Source: Heligmosomoides polygyrus polygyrus
Taxonomy: Eukaryota > Nematoda > Chromadorea > Rhabditida > Heligmosomidae
Assembly: GCA_947396885.1 (NCBI GenBank)
Contig: OX377204.1
Coordinates: 27,287,706-27,351,705 of the forward strand
DNA: 64,000 bases
Reading direction: 5' to 3'
This document shows, piece by piece, positions 12,901 to 24,053 of this stretch. The notes below the pieces were generated by a model that did no database searches, was not told where the DNA came from, and saw only the letters and a program-made list of their open reading frames with translations. Within the stretch, counting starts at the first letter, position 1, and every line of letters begins with the position of its first letter. The translations under genes were made by a program, and so were the position numbers.

Positions 12901-15900
12901 CCGAACAGCAAGGGTATGGATGAAATCCGTCAAGAAAAGAATGTCGGAACAAGAACGAGAGAGAAATGGTTACCTGATCGACAGGAATCTTCAAGGTAGC
13001 AACTAACAATAAATTGAGAAAAATCTTCTCCCTGGAAAAGAAGCAAAATGATTATAAAAAACGTACTCGATGAAGTCGACGATCTTAAAAGTTGATGACG
13101 AGAGAACAAGTAAGTGAATATAGAACTATCACGAAACACATTAATAAAACTAATAGAGCTATGCAGTAATAACTACGCGCCGCTCGAAAGAGAGGCCAGA
13201 CGAATCTGTATGAAGCAAGGAAGAAGTCGTATGTCTCGCCCACACCAGAGGTGAGCGGATTAACCGTTATCCGCCACCCGTTATCTGCTTTTCAAAACTT
13301 CATCATCCGTCCATTTCTGGTCCGCACCGCCAGCGAATGGCTGGCGACGTCGCCAGCGGCGATAAACGAGAATAAATGGACATGTCTCTCGACCAACCAA
13401 CCTTCTCACCTGACGATACCTCACGTGGAAACGTACAGAACATCGTCAAACGAGAGCCAGGTCTTCGCAGGGATCGAAGTTTTTTTTGTTGTTGGACGTA
13501 CCCTCATTGAGACTTTAAAGAAGAAGAGGCTTGACAAGTGCAAAATTCATTCGCGAGGGCCACGTGTCGGACGTCGTTTCGAATAATGAGGAATGTTTCT
13601 CTGTTGAGGTTAATCACAAACCAACAACTTTTCCGATCAAGAAAAAATCTCGAAAACACCGTGGGTTCTGTTTCCACAGCCGCTGATGGTTTGGGCTGGG
13701 ATACCATTTGACGGAAAGGTTTCCTTGTTCTCCTGGACAAAACCATAAGGAGAAATTAATTTCTATCGGGTTTGAAGCATATCGCAATACGTGATGGAAC
13801 GACATTTGCGTATGAAATCGTATTCTCGAAAATTTTGAGTATTCTTGCTAGTGACGACTTGAGTGCTTCCTCTAAAAACCTTTTGGAGGGCTCTTCGAGT
13901 CGATGACGGAGTCGCAACCGAAGGATGAACTTGCCACGAAAACATTCTTTTCGTCTGAAGGAAAACGAAATTGTACCGTGTACTTTCCAAACCATGGATA
14001 TTATGCAGTAAAAACAAGCTTCATTGTTACTATCTTCGATATGATTAGGAGAGGGAGGGTAGTATTGAAAATCAACGATTTTCATGAAAATTTTTTACCT
14101 GAAGGGGACGACCTATGCAGGTGAAAATCTGCCTCATAAAACTGAAAGCTCTACTCGGTGCACAGAGGAAAAAATATTTTTGTGATATGGCCCTATATGT
14201 TCAGGGAATTCGGTTTTGCATGCATGAAAAAAACGTCGCAAAAAGCTAACTACACCTAATATTATGGGTGATTCCACTCTTACAAGGTGATTATTTGCTC
14301 ATTTAATCCACTTTTCTTTTAGTTTCCAATGTTTCTTTGGTTTTTCAAAGACTCCAAAGTTCATCAAGTCATGGAAATTAAATGCAGCTCAAACAACTCT
14401 AAAAATACAAAACCATTAAACTATACTTTTTACCCAGCCACCCACCCATACTTGTCAGCCAGTGTAATTTGTTTATTGTTCAGAAATGATGGTGGTCAAA
14501 GTTGCACGATGAGATGCGCAATCCTTTAAGTGGTGATGTGCAGTGAAAATCCATTTAATGCCAATTGTCGTAATCGACTTACATGTCAGGAGGAGTACAC
14601 AGAATGGTCCAAGGGATACCATGAGGCCGGAGTGCTCATAACGGGAAGACAAGAAGCGTTAGCAGAGGAAGCTGAGAAAATCGAGATTGAACTGAGACTC
14701 GTTGGTGCTACGGCTATCGAGGACAAGCTTCAAGAGGTAGTGGTTTATATGATAAAGCTCATTCATTAATTTCGCGTTATTTTCTAGCACTCCAAAGAGA
14801 TAAATAAGTGCTCTGGAATGTTAAAGAGAGAAACTAAAAGGACTGTCGTGCGCTTAAACAATAAAACCTTACTTTTCCTTTTTGAAGTAGCAGCATCTAA
14901 ATTTTAGTTAGCAAACAAATGAAAGATAAAAAATGTGTTTTCTTTAGAATTTTTAAGTGTTGCTAGTAGCCTGCTTATTTTTCGCTGTTTAGTATGTACC
15001 GGAAACAATAAGGGTTCTAACGGCAGCTGGCATTCGAGTGTGGATGCTGACTGGAGACAAACGAGAGACTGCCCTCAATATTGGTTTGTTTCCCATCGTA
15101 TTTCTATCATTTTTGAAAGGTTTAATACTTTCGAAGATTATTGCTCTACAAGCACTGTGTAATGTTCCTGCTGTCATTGCTTTTCTGGATTTCTGTAGTC
15201 CCAATACGGAATGGTGCTTGACCGTATAGATTAGGTAGGCTCGTGTAGCGCAATCGGAGAAAGTGCCGTCTGTCGCCTGCACTCGGTGCCAGGTTCCTGG
15301 TTCGGATTTCCCCCTTCAGCGCAACCAAGCTTTATTCTTCTCAGACAAACCTAGTACCCGGTGAATTGGTACTAGGCTTGTCTGGAAAGAATAAAGTGCT
15401 GACTTGTTCATCAGCTGGCCACAGCAAGACATTGTATGGCCAAATACGCATTCAAATCGCATCTTGTTCAACTATTAAAATGCGTGGCGCATCTAAAAAT
15501 GGATTGAGTAACGCTGTCCTTTATCCTTTTTTTATAGAATAGTCGTAAATGCAAAAGCCTTCTAATATCTTTCTTCATCGGGTAAAAGGCAGAGAAAACA
15601 ATAAGGAGTGTCAGGAGTGAAGTGATTTTGCCACTTTATGTTCGCTCTACGAGATAAGCGTGAGCTCCTGCGAAATTTTTGTTTTTCTCTAGCCCTTGGA
15701 GGTTTTCTACATTAAGTTCTGTTTTTTTGCTTAGATAGGCTGTAATATTGTGTTACAGTACACTATCAGTTATTGATACAGCAAGGCTTAAGGTGTTGTT
15801 TTCGCACATTCCTTCAGGGGAGGTGGGTGGTGTTGTTTTCATCCAATGAGTCAAGCGAAACGGATTCCATGATTCTGTACACCAGCATTGTCATGTCTTT

Positions 15901-18900
15901 GTTATTACACTAAAGCCATTTCAGAGTTGCTTTTTGCTAGGTCATTTTTGACTCTTTCAAAAACATTTAGAATTTTTGTAAAAATTTGTTGCAAGCAAAA
16001 GTGTGCCCTTCCAGCGTATTCGTGCGAATTGTGCGACAGCACAACGGAAATTCTGTTTGTAGACGAAGATACATTTGAGGACACATATACAAGGCTTGTA
16101 CAGTTGAACTGCCAGTCGGAAATCTTTGCCAAGGAAGGAAGGTGCACATATTAGTTTTCATGTTCTGTACGACGGATAAAGAACCTGCGCTGTACGAAGA
16201 AATTAACATGTTAAGGAATTTCGTAACGGTGATCGATGGAAAATCGCTCGTGCATGCGATGGTTGGGGAGTGTCGACCGTACTTTGGTGATTTAGCATTG
16301 AGGTGTCGAGCTGTTGTCTGCTGTCGAATGTGCCCCATGCAAAAGGCCGAGGTACAATACTTTTGCTTCATTGACATTACTACACTGGGCATATCCACAC
16401 TGTTTGGCTTTGGATATGAAACGAAACAATGATCAAGTAGTGGACTAGTACGCTTATACTTGGTGGTTCCAAAGTTACTAGCTAATTATCTACTATCTTC
16501 TACTACTTCTTCTTTTACCCACTGGAACGAAGGCAGCGCAGAGGTATACCTCCATCACTAAACAGATATTATCAGGAACTAACAAAATAATAATAGCTTC
16601 GTACACAAGAAAGAAAAAACGGAACCTTTTAAGACCAGCAGAGCTATTTCAAATGAAGGAGCACAAAGAAATGTGGATGGAGAAGGAACAACCCATTCTA
16701 GCCCTATAAATGCAGAATATGATAGCTTTGCCGCTATTACGTTGGCGGAGTCATTCTACTTGCATTATGAACAGCTGGGCATTTTTGCTCGACTTCGCCT
16801 AGGTAGCTCAACTGGTTTTACTTGCCATTTTTGTATCAATGTGCACAGGTTGTTGAAATGGTCCAAGCAGTGGGCAATCATATCGTTCTAGCTGTTGGAG
16901 ACGGCGCCAATGACGTTGCAATGATTCAGGTACGTCGCTAAAATCTATTAGTGATAGCTAGTGCGCTACGATGTTTTCAGGCCGCAAATGTTGGCGTGGG
17001 AATTTCTGGAGAAGAAGGTCTACAAGCTGCTTCGGCATCTGACTATGCTATTCCAAGATTTCATTTTCTGAGAAGATTGCTTTTGGTGTGCAGACTATTC
17101 TTGTGTAAAACGCTGCTAGATTTCACAAAAGAGTTGAAAATAGCGGAAAGTGCATGGGTATTTTGTTTGTTTGACGGTACCGAGAAAAAACGATATTAAA
17201 ATTTGAAGCACCTAGCGTTCGGCTCCAAATCTAAAACGGCGAAATGCAAGGATGAGACGATGTTGCTCTCCTGGTACTGGGGAAAAATAACGGCAAATAT
17301 GAAACTATGGTAGTAAGGTGTGTCTGCTAAGCTTATTTTGAAAAGTATGCCGAAATTATTCGTAGTTTGATTTACTGAGTCCAAAACAATAAAAACATGG
17401 AGGTATAATGTGTTTCCACTTCTCGAAACTACCTATTAAAAAATTACTGTACAAAATGGAAAGGTCTGGTTGACATCCAGCGAATGTAGATAGGAAAAAT
17501 GTTCCAATTGGGATAAAGCTTACCAGGTCTGTAGGAGAAGTATTCCTCGGCGTCAACTAAGGGGCGCAAAGCGGTTCAGGGGGGTCACCTTGTATTAACT
17601 AGTTATCCGCCTTGGTAGGAATGCCAAATTATATCAGAAATGGCCTACCTCAGTTCACCACGGGGTCGAACACACCAATGCTGTGTAAAATTTTTAATTT
17701 TGTGCAGTACAGAATGGACTGTAGGGCTGAATTTCGTGGTGACCCCCGAGCCGCTTAGCGCCGCTAAGGGTCTTCGACCATCGTTCAAAAGGCGCGCTCA
17801 ATACAGCAGGCGCACGGCACCCGTTGATCGAAGTACACTGTTTCTGGCATGGAGAGACCTGGGGTCCCGAGCAGATTCCTTTCAAATTTGCAATCCACTG
17901 GACGAGAGCCTGTCACAGTTTTTCGAATTAGTGGAAGGGTGCTTTGGAGCCTCGCCTTCGCGCTCCGGTTCTTCGTTTATGTTGTGAGCCGTATTTTTCG
18001 TATTGTGTCCTAGCGTTTTTACCCTAGTGCTCGCGTGTGTGGTCAGTGTGCATCGATTCCGCTCAGCCGATACAATTACACCGTTTTCGTCTTCCTTATT
18101 GGTGCTCTTCTGCTGCAGTAGCGCCGTAGTCGGATCCCCAACCCTTAAAGGGGACACGTACCACTGCAGCTGAGATCGCGATCCTCTCAAGGATCTCAAG
18201 GATAGTGGTTGTTTTAGTTTAGGTCCTGCGTTGCATGCAATTGTTTGCTGTCTGCAAAGAGAGTGCTTGTGCTAAGGTGTTTATTATCGGACACTCTAAT
18301 GGATCATTGGCGTATTGGGGGCGGCACCGCCCAAGAAGAGGTGGAGGCGAAGAATTGAGAGATCCATCATCGCAGAAGACGATACTTCGGCCAGACCGAT
18401 GATGTCGAAGAAAAAAAAACGCGTGCGTGGTGTAGAAGGGTGGTTGAGTGGTAGTAGTCTGTATTTAATAAAAATAAATTAGAAGTTATAGGCTTTACCT
18501 TTAATAAAAATATTTATTTATAAAGGGCGCGTGTGGCGCAGTCGGCGGAGGCGCGACTGTCGCGTGCACCCGATACCAGGTTCCTGGTTCGGATTTCCCG
18601 CCCAGGCCAACCAAGCCCTCCATCCCTCCGGGGTCGGTGAATTGGTACCAGACTTGTCTGGGAAGGATGAAGCGCTGACTTGTTCATCGGCTGGCCACCG
18701 CAAGTCATTGTATGGCCAAATACGCATTCAGCACGCCTCCACGACATCCCGTAGAAGTAGAATGCGCTGGCGCATCCCAGAGGGGATTGAGTAACGCCGT
18801 CCTTTATCCTTTTATCCTTTATTTATTTATAATGCAATAGACAATATATGTTTATAGTAAATTTTATTTTTATTATATAATAATATAATATAATTTTACA

Positions 18901-21900
18901 ATAATATAATATTATATTTACAATAATATATCTTTTATAATAATAGTTCCTGCTTTCTAAGAAACCGACCAATATTTCCTCTTCTTAGCATGATGGTTGG
19001 GGGCCGTGTTTCTAGTTGGACACAGCAGGAAATTATTGGGTAACTTACAGTTTTGTCAAGTTACACCACGGTCTCCTTCGTGTTCTGCGGTCATGCAGCG
19101 ACAGCAGTGGCCCAGCTTGGACGCCTGGACTGCTCTGGCGATCTCGATAGCTCGACCATCGCGTTGAGCTACGTCCAACCGTCTGGACCTCCATGCTGCA
19201 AAGCACGGATGAAGTCTTTGGGGCCGATTGCTTCGGAATTACATTTAACGCCGATTCGCCGATGCGATCAACGCGACCACTGCTCGTCATCGTCGACGAG
19301 GTGGAGTCGGGCACTTCACCTCGTCGAGGGCTTTATAGAAATCGGAATTGCAGCACAACGTTGCGTATGCCTATTTAGGCCACCGAGAGCTATATAATAC
19401 ATACTGCCGTGATGACGAGGTTATGTTTATACTCTGCTCTTGTGCTCCATTGCTATAATTGAGAGTGCCCGTTGCCTCTGGCACCGTTCCCACACGTACC
19501 TATCTTCTCACCTGTGCAAACGGTTGGCATCTTCGCGTCTACAAGACAGCTTCCGTGTCGCTCTTGGTTCGCTATCGCCACATCAACTAACATCTTCGTA
19601 GTCATCGTTTAGAGCTACCTTATCATCAACGACTGAGACACGAGCATTAGTGCATAACTCCAATCTGGTGTTCCTTCGATTTCGAGATCCGTGTTGTGCT
19701 GCTCTGTAAATTGTTTGTTCACCAGAGTCATCCGTATTTCGAGGTCTTTTCCCCGTTTGATTTCAGGATCGTATAATTAAAACTTACAAAAGAACCTAAC
19801 TTAGGACTAGGAGCGGTGCTTCCTCAGGAGGCGAACAGCTACATGCCGTTCACTTCGCATTAAAAAGATTGAGCAACGCAGGTAGGCGGTACAGTGCGAC
19901 TGATGCGGTAGCGTTAGCAAATATTTTTACGGTATGGAGGTTTCATATGTTCATCTTGGACTCCCGTATCAACAAATCATGATTCCTTCACGTGAAAATT
20001 TGTGTTCATGAAAATCCATGCGTTGTTCCGGCGCGTCTCCTAAGACCTGGATATAAAATTTTTGAAGGGAAAAACTAACGTAATCCCAGGCGCGTTAAAA
20101 AGAGGTATGGCAGGCTGGTCAGTAATGAATAGGAAACAGGAGTCGACGGAGCTGTAGTAAAAGATGTACGCTAAAGCAGAAACGGAGTGGATGTGCAAGA
20201 TCAAGAACGATGGGTATTTGCTATGATTATAGAGGCAGTAAGCGGAGGCGAAACTGATGATGCAAAAATGTGTGCAGGATAGAAAACTCCGGTTAGAGTA
20301 GTCGATCTGTCAATGAAGACGGTGAATTAAAGATGTAGTTGAGCGTCAGTAGTTTAGTACACGTTGTACCAAAGGAGGTAAGAGGTCAGATTTTTGAAGA
20401 AGCCCATTCAGGATTACTTGCGGATCGTTTTAGTCTTGATAGGCTGTATAGCAGACTTAAAATGCAGATTTTCTGGCACGGAATGATTCAGGACACAAGA
20501 AAGTGGAGCTGTGAACGTCACCAGTGCTTCTTGCACAATTAAATATCGAGGTGACCTCTCAAGCCGATAGTTGAGTGTGAGCCCTATGAGTTCATCAAAG
20601 TACACATTCTTGAGCTCGGGTTGAGAACAAGTGGAAATCGTTACTCCGTAAAGATCATAAATGATTTTTTAATTATGCAGCTGCGTATCTAAATAATAGG
20701 TGATAAATCTGCTGAGACCGTGGTAAATGTGGTTTTCAGGAAGAGGATAGACCCAAACATTCCATCATACATGATACTTTCGGCGGCCTGACGCGGTACA
20801 TGACGGATAAAAGTATGATTACAAGGCGCAAAAGCATGAAGCAAAATCACACGGATCACTTCAGGAGCACCACTTCAAGCGCTTCAATGATGAAGCCGTA
20901 CGAGGGGTCCAGGACGAAGTGATGCAAGATGCGGTTGGCAACCGACCCCAAAATGATGGTCTCACTGGCTTCATGGCAGACGAGGAGCATCAGCCTCGGA
21001 GAGAACAGTCAGAGAGAGGATGCTCTAACGAAAATGGTGCCCTCATTCGATCGTGTGCTGTCCAATGAAGGTGGTCATCGTTTCGCACCTGGGTACTAGT
21101 ATGGCTGATAGACTCAAAACTGGAAGAGAACAAAACGATTGAAGCTGGTCAGCTGTCACCAGCACAGTGGCGGGATGATGGTAACCGTATGGTCACGAAT
21201 AAACAAAAAACGCTACGAATTGGAAGGAGCTCGTGGAATTGTGGAGCACGCTCGAAATTGCGCTGGAGCCCATTGTTGACGGTAACCAGGTAGTTAAGAC
21301 CGCGAGTTCAATCACCGAAGAATGCAGGCTGTATATCAGAGCAGAGAGCGAACAGTTCTCTAGGAGTCGTATAGGGCTGGGGTTCCTAAGTATGTTTACG
21401 AGGCCGCTAGAGAAAAGCCGTAGGAGCATGTTATCCCTCTTCCAGACTACAGATTCCTGACAGCAAGGGCGATGTCTCCAGATAAAGAGCATATTAGCTA
21501 AGGATCTTCGACCGCCGTTTCAAAGGGGCGCACTACAGGCGCACGGGACCTGCTGAGAGAATTATTCTGTACCTTGCGTGGAGAAACCAGGGGTACCGAA
21601 CAGATTACATTAGATTCACGATCCGCAAGATGAGGTGAGATGAGCGTCTTCGACGGTTTTTCGAACCAGTGAGGGCAAGCCGGCCGTTCTGAAGCCTCGC
21701 TGTCGGTTACCAGTATGTGTTGTGACCCGCATTTTCGCATTGTGCTCTAGCAGGTTTTTATCTTACGACTAGTGTTTGCCCTGTTATTATGCTTTCTTGA
21801 TAAGCTATCGACCGAGATTGTTAGCGGCTTTATTCCGGCTGACGTTGCAGTTTTGTCTTCTTCGGAGCCTGAAAAAGTCGGAAATGTTCACAACGCCATT

Positions 21901-23574
21901 CGCCCAAAGATCATTCCATCATACAGAATAATCTTGGAGAAAATAGAGACAAGATCAGTGATGGGGTTTGCAGAGGACGACTGACCTGACAGGTGCTTGC
22001 CGTGACACCTTTCCCCGCTAGCATGAAGTAACGTGGTTGAATGAGCTTTCGCCTGGGACCACCCGACACCACCCGATTAGTGCTTGCATTCGTGATCTCG
22101 TGTTAGTAAAATTATTATTTTTGATATCCGTGTACTGTTATCCGATGTGTCCGTTATATATCTAGAGACACTGAGAGCCCGCTTAGACCACATCCGCCTC
22201 CTGGGTAGTTCCCTTTCTGTTTAAATCGGCTTTTTGTCCCTAACAAAGGGAAGACGTGTACCTTTCTGAAAGCGATCGGGATTTTTCAGACAAGTGCTTA
22301 GACTAGAACTCTCGAAACTTAAGTTCACTGTGTTATAGAAATTGGTGGATTAGAAAGTATAATGACAATTTTTTCAAGCAACAAGAAAAGGAAGTTCTTC
22401 AAGAAAAGGAAGTTCAAAACGTGATGGGTTGATATTAAGTATTGACCAACTCCTTCATCTTCTGCCGTACTTTATTTAAAAACTTGAATATGGTGCAACA
22501 ACGTTCTTATTCTCTACTGAGAAGGAGGAGAAAACGAAAATCGTGGGGCCCTGGACGTTGTAGATAGTTATGGAGACAGCAAGCAATAAGGTTCAACAAT
22601 TTTGTCTGTTAAGGTACATGGCGCATGGAATCACGATCGATCTGTCAAGGTTATTTTCTACAGTTTTTACAAGAATATCTGCCTCTACATAATTGAGTTG
22701 TGGTAAGCCGTCTTAGTATTACAATAAGCTGTATATACATATAATTCATTCTTTTCTTTGTCTAACACGAAAGGCAATTTCATATAGGTTTGCTTTCTTC
22801 TCTTCATGGTCCGGTCAAACGTTATTTGAGCGTTGGACGATTGGAATGTTCAATGTGTTTTTCACTTCATGGCCACCAATAATAATGGGATTATTTGATC
22901 GTCCTCTTGACGCAGAACATATGATGAAATTTCCTTCACTTTACGAAAATTTTCAAGATCACTTTTCGCTGAAGGTAGGTTATGAACTAAACACTGACTT
23001 TTACTGTCACAATTCAACGACAATCACGTACCACAAATGAAACATTTGCAGCGCTTTTTCCTTTGGGTCGGCATGGCAATTTTTCATTCGCTGTCGCTGT
23101 TCTTTCTTTCCTTCGGATACCTTGATTCTCAGATTTTTTGGAGGAATGGTATGACCGACAGCTGGCTCATGTTGGGAAACAGTACATACACGGTACGATA
23201 ACAATAGGGTAGGGTAACTTTCGTAGCAGTGAATTTCCTCACATACTGTATAATCTTCAGTTTGTCGTCATAACAGTGTGCCTCAAAGCATTGATTGCAT
23301 GTGACTCATGGACATGGCCAATGGTGGCTGCATGCTTTGGTTCCATCGTGCTATGGTTGCTAGCTCTCACGTTATACGCAGCGGTTAGGATACACACCTT
23401 GCCGTTTGTAGAACAGCATTAGCACATCCCTGCTTAGGTATTTCCAAGCATTACGATTCGTATGGGGAGTGATATGGCTGGAATGGCGTGGATCATGATG
23501 TCGTCATCGCTGTTTTGGCTAGCGTTAGTGCTTATCCCCACTGCTACCTTACTCTGGGATCTCCTTATTGGAGG
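3585..23574 (+). CDS. tat-1: P4-ATPase phospholipid flippase (ATP8A/TAT-1 class), 22 exons, N-terminus missing
   Basis: Family role: ATP-driven transfer of aminophospholipids to the cytosolic leaflet, normally with a CDC50 partner, in plasma and endosomal membranes. Predicted exons: 3585-3728, 3803-3938, 7078-7201, 7275-7414, 7480-7589, 10604-10699, 10768-10917, 10980-11066, 11121-11228, 11875-11994, 12089-12217, 14590-14736, 14993-15083, 16015-16141, 16216-16351, 16849-16929, 16981-17085, 22614-22702, 22788-22974, 23052-23192, 23261-23383, 23438-23574. Every junction is GT..AG, phases agree throughout, and the roughly 902 codons contain no stop. Diagnostic motifs in order are [35 protein letters not shown] and GDGANDV. 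Whole family members are about 1,100-1,200 residues, so roughly 150-200 N-terminal and up to 100 C-terminal residues are not covered. Introns of 3.1, 3.0 and 5.5 kb are filled with transposons. The tat-1 assignment rests on the ATP8A-like membrane segments at the end ([10 protein letters not shown]). A paralogue of the same class is possible. Confidence 0.9.
3939..7077 (+). other. Flippase intron 2 (3.1 kb) with repeat remnants
   Basis: This is the intron between the actuator-domain exons. Positions 4828-5480 match the Helitron-like repeat at 46.5-47.5 kb in several blocks. The remainder (3940-4800 and 5500-7070) has only short open frames and nothing I recognise. Confidence 0.6.
4828..5480 (+). 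repeat. Deleted copy of the Helitron-like repeat family
   Basis: Shared blocks with 46.5-47.5 kb include the segments around GGGATGTTGCTGCAGCAGAG, GAACCGACAGCGATCAGGAG and a TTCGGAAGACA block near 5463. Order is kept but intervening stretches are missing, so this is an internally deleted relative. Confidence 0.7.
7078..7589 (+). CDS. Flippase exons 3-5: end of actuator domain, membrane segments 3-4
   Basis: Exons 7078-7201, 7275-7414 and 7480-7589. Exon 3 encodes [20 protein letters not shown] and uses an in-frame donor within an A run (AAAAA|GTCTCT). Exon 4 carries a hydrophobic segment ([17 protein letters not shown]). Exon 5 carries the ion/lipid-pathway helix with PISL, the P4 signature in membrane segment 4. 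Exon phases (2, 1, 0 leftover bases) chain exactly. Confidence 0.9.
8397..10236 (+). mobile_element. Mariner element, dead, interrupted by a piggyBac-like MITE
   Basis: Terminal inverted repeats are TTAGGTCGTTGCATGTGAAA at 8397 and its imperfect complement ending at 10236. A TA follows on the right and GA (a probable decayed TA) precedes on the left. Without the 642-bp nested insertion it would be about 1.2 kb, normal for mariner. Conceptual pieces include a GHNA...FGED N-terminal segment near 8620, a [14 protein letters not shown] helix-turn-helix segment at 9403, RIVT..KWILCDN near 9650, LLHDNA near 9888 and a relic of the last catalytic block near 9980. The first and third catalytic aspartates are lost (the DE pair of the first block is missing; the third reads PTGFHF). 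Frameshifts are frequent. Confidence 0.85.
8756..9401. mobile_element. piggyBac-like MITE nested in the mariner
   Basis: The element is flanked by TTAA at 8756-8759 and 9398-9401. It has a perfect 19-bp inverted terminal repeat, CCCATTGACGACCGCGCGG at 8760 and its complement ending at 9397. GTGGGACCGCGCGGG-like subterminal repeats lie inside. TTAA duplication plus CCC ends is the piggyBac signature. No transposase frame is present. Related ends occur at 33604-34223 and 35580-35583. Confidence 0.88.
10604..11228 (+). CDS. Flippase exons 6-9: phosphorylation site and start of nucleotide-binding domain
   Basis: Exons 10604-10699, 10768-10917, 10980-11066 and 11121-11228, all phase 0. Exon 6 encodes [11 protein letters not shown]. 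Exon 7 begins [20 protein letters not shown], containing the phosphorylated aspartate of DKTGT (the usual residue before SDKTGT is Phe; here Met). Exon 8 encodes [13 protein letters not shown]. Exon 9 encodes [10 protein letters not shown], the conserved nucleotide-domain motif. Confidence 0.93.
11875..12217 (+). CDS. Flippase exons 10-11: nucleotide-binding domain
   Basis: Exons 11875-11994 and 12089-12217. They encode [19 protein letters not shown] and LYTKGA joined to DTVIMERL, then HGYRTLC, all hallmark P4 nucleotide-domain strings. The 94-bp intron is GT..AG and both exons are multiples of three. Confidence 0.92.
12218..14589 (+). other. Flippase intron 11 (2.4 kb)
   Basis: Contains a probable Tc1-like transposase relic (about 13440-13860). 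I recognise nothing in the rest. The - strand frame at 13756-14085 is an antisense shadow with no family match. Confidence 0.5.
13440..13860 (+). mobile_element. Tc1-like transposase relic
   Basis: Broken + strand frames contain a [18 protein letters not shown] segment near 13520 and then [17 protein letters not shown] near 13680. These resemble the region preceding and following the first catalytic acidic block of Tc1-type DDE transposases (the VMVWGGI..GK block). The acidic residue position itself is not intact. No terminal repeats were found. Confidence 0.4.
14590..15083 (+). CDS. Flippase exons 12-13: end of nucleotide domain, P-domain hinge
   Basis: Exons 14590-14736 and 14993-15083. 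They encode [26 protein letters not shown], then VPETIRVL and [15 protein letters not shown]. The TGDK motif lines the phosphorylation pocket. The exon ends in phase 1 and is completed at 16015. Confidence 0.93.
15237..15534 (+). mobile_element. tRNA-derived SINE, family A, copy 2
   Basis: Head with a TAGCGCAATCGG-like A-box, the body segment and a TCCTTTATCC tail. An extra palindromic stretch, AGACAAACCTAGTACC..GGTACTAGGCTTGTCT, lies in the body. The element lies inside the flippase intron between 15083 and 16015, in sense orientation. Confidence 0.8.
16015..16351 (+). CDS. Flippase exons 14-15: P-domain
   Basis: Exons 16015-16141 and 16216-16351, separated by a 74-bp intron (GTGCAC...GTTAAG). 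Straight read-through would hit TAG at 16152. Splicing restores the frame and gives [15 protein letters not shown], matching the family's KEN.FALIIDGK pattern. Exon 15 continues with [13 protein letters not shown]...QKAE. Confidence 0.88.
16849..17085 (+). CDS. Flippase exons 16-17: magnesium-site motif GDGAND
   Basis: Exons 16849-16929 and 16981-17085. Exon 16 encodes [22 protein letters not shown], whose two aspartates coordinate magnesium. Exon 17 encodes [20 protein letters not shown]. The intron between them is only 51 bp. The exon ends in phase 0 before the 5.5-kb intron. Confidence 0.94.
17564..17762. mobile_element. MITE family M1, copy 1
   Basis: Inverted ends GCGCAAAGCGGTTCAGGGG.. 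and ..CCCCCGAGCCGCTTAGCGCC enclose about 200 bp, with a CCTACCTCAGTTCAC core shared with copies at 40057 and 40730. Flanking 8-mers ACTAAGGG (17556-17563) and GCTAAGGG (17763-17770) differ by one base, consistent with an 8-bp target duplication. Confidence 0.75.
17763..18040 (+). repeat. Dispersed direct repeat, copy 1
   Basis: It aligns by eye with 21485-21780 in the same orientation, roughly 70% alike. Blocks include CTAAGG.TCTTCGACC, GGCGCACGG.ACC and TTTTTCGAA. The two copies lie on either side of the integrase relic. Whether they are LTRs is unproven; I saw no clear TG..CA boundaries. Confidence 0.5.
18525..18830 (+). mobile_element. tRNA-derived SINE, family A, copy 3 (well preserved)
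   Basis: The head has TGGCGCAGTCGG, a perfect match to the RNA polymerase III A-box pattern TRGYNNARNNGG, and a B-box-like GGTTCGGATTTCC about 45 bp downstream. The roughly 200-bp family body and a repeated CTTTATCC tail follow. ATTTATTTATAA occurs at both flanks (near 18512 and 18821), a possible target duplication in low-complexity sequence. Confidence 0.88.
20330..20800 (+). mobile_element. LTR-retrotransposon integrase relic
   Basis: Broken frames give the zinc-binding segment ([18 protein letters not shown]...[15 protein letters not shown], with the CC half eroded to CERHQC). Then comes the start of the integrase catalytic core ([15 protein letters not shown], then SGNRYSV, then DKSAETV). 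The core's first catalytic Asp is replaced by His (IKVHIL where VDIL is usual) and stops interrupt it. It is most like Ty3/gypsy-type or BEL-type nematode integrases. The rest of the element is not recognisable. Confidence 0.7.
21485..21780 (+). repeat. Dispersed direct repeat, copy 2
   Basis: This is the partner of 17763-18040, in the same orientation 3.7 kb downstream, with similarity fading after about 21780. Confidence 0.5.
22614..23574 (+). CDS. Flippase exons 18-22: C-terminal membrane domain
   Basis: Exons 22614-22702, 22788-22974, 23052-23192, 23261-23383 and 23438-23574. They encode [86 protein letters not shown] and [20 protein letters not shown]. These are membrane segments 5-10 in the order and spacing of ATP8A proteins. 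The last exon ends in phase 2, so at least one more exon is required. Confidence 0.93.
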
Positions 23575-24053
23575 GTGGGTTGGTTTATAATTTTTAAAAT
23601 GAAGTTTTCACTTCATGCGAACCACAAAAAACGATAAAGTGCCATGCCCACGAAGCCAAAACTTTTGGATCTCCAAGCTTAGACGGTGAAGTCTAGGTAC
23701 TAAAATTAAAATTCTGAAAATTTTCGTTAAATTTCCACCAGCAAATATATTTTCGACTTTTCTAAAATGCGGTCCTGTATTCATTTGGCGACTTCAGTAA
23801 AGCCAAAAAAGACGGACCATGCTATCTAGCTTTCCACAGTAGGAACAGTTCTACTAAATCACGATAACGAATGACAATAGTTCGTCTAGCATGAACAACT
23901 CCAAGAACGAGCAACACCAGAAAATCTCTTGAGCCAAACAAGAACAACAAGTTTTTTTGAGGAGACAATTTCCTCACAATGGAAGAGACAAAAATTAAAA
24001 GCAGATTAATCAGATTAAGAAACGTCTTCAGAACTACTATGCAGCAACAAATA

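Larger units (their letters stand above)
17086..22613 (+). other. Flippase intron 17 (5.5 kb), transposon-filled
   Basis: Contains the MITE at 17564, a dispersed direct repeat (17763-18040 and 21485-21780), a SINE at 18525, AT-rich sequence around 18838-18945 and an integrase relic at 20330-20800. I recognise nothing in 18950-20330 or 21790-22610. Confidence 0.7.

Noticed and set aside
16142..16154. Apparent frameshift/stop in the flippase P-domain
   Set aside because: A 74-bp GT..AG intron (16142-16215) restores both the frame and the family sequence.
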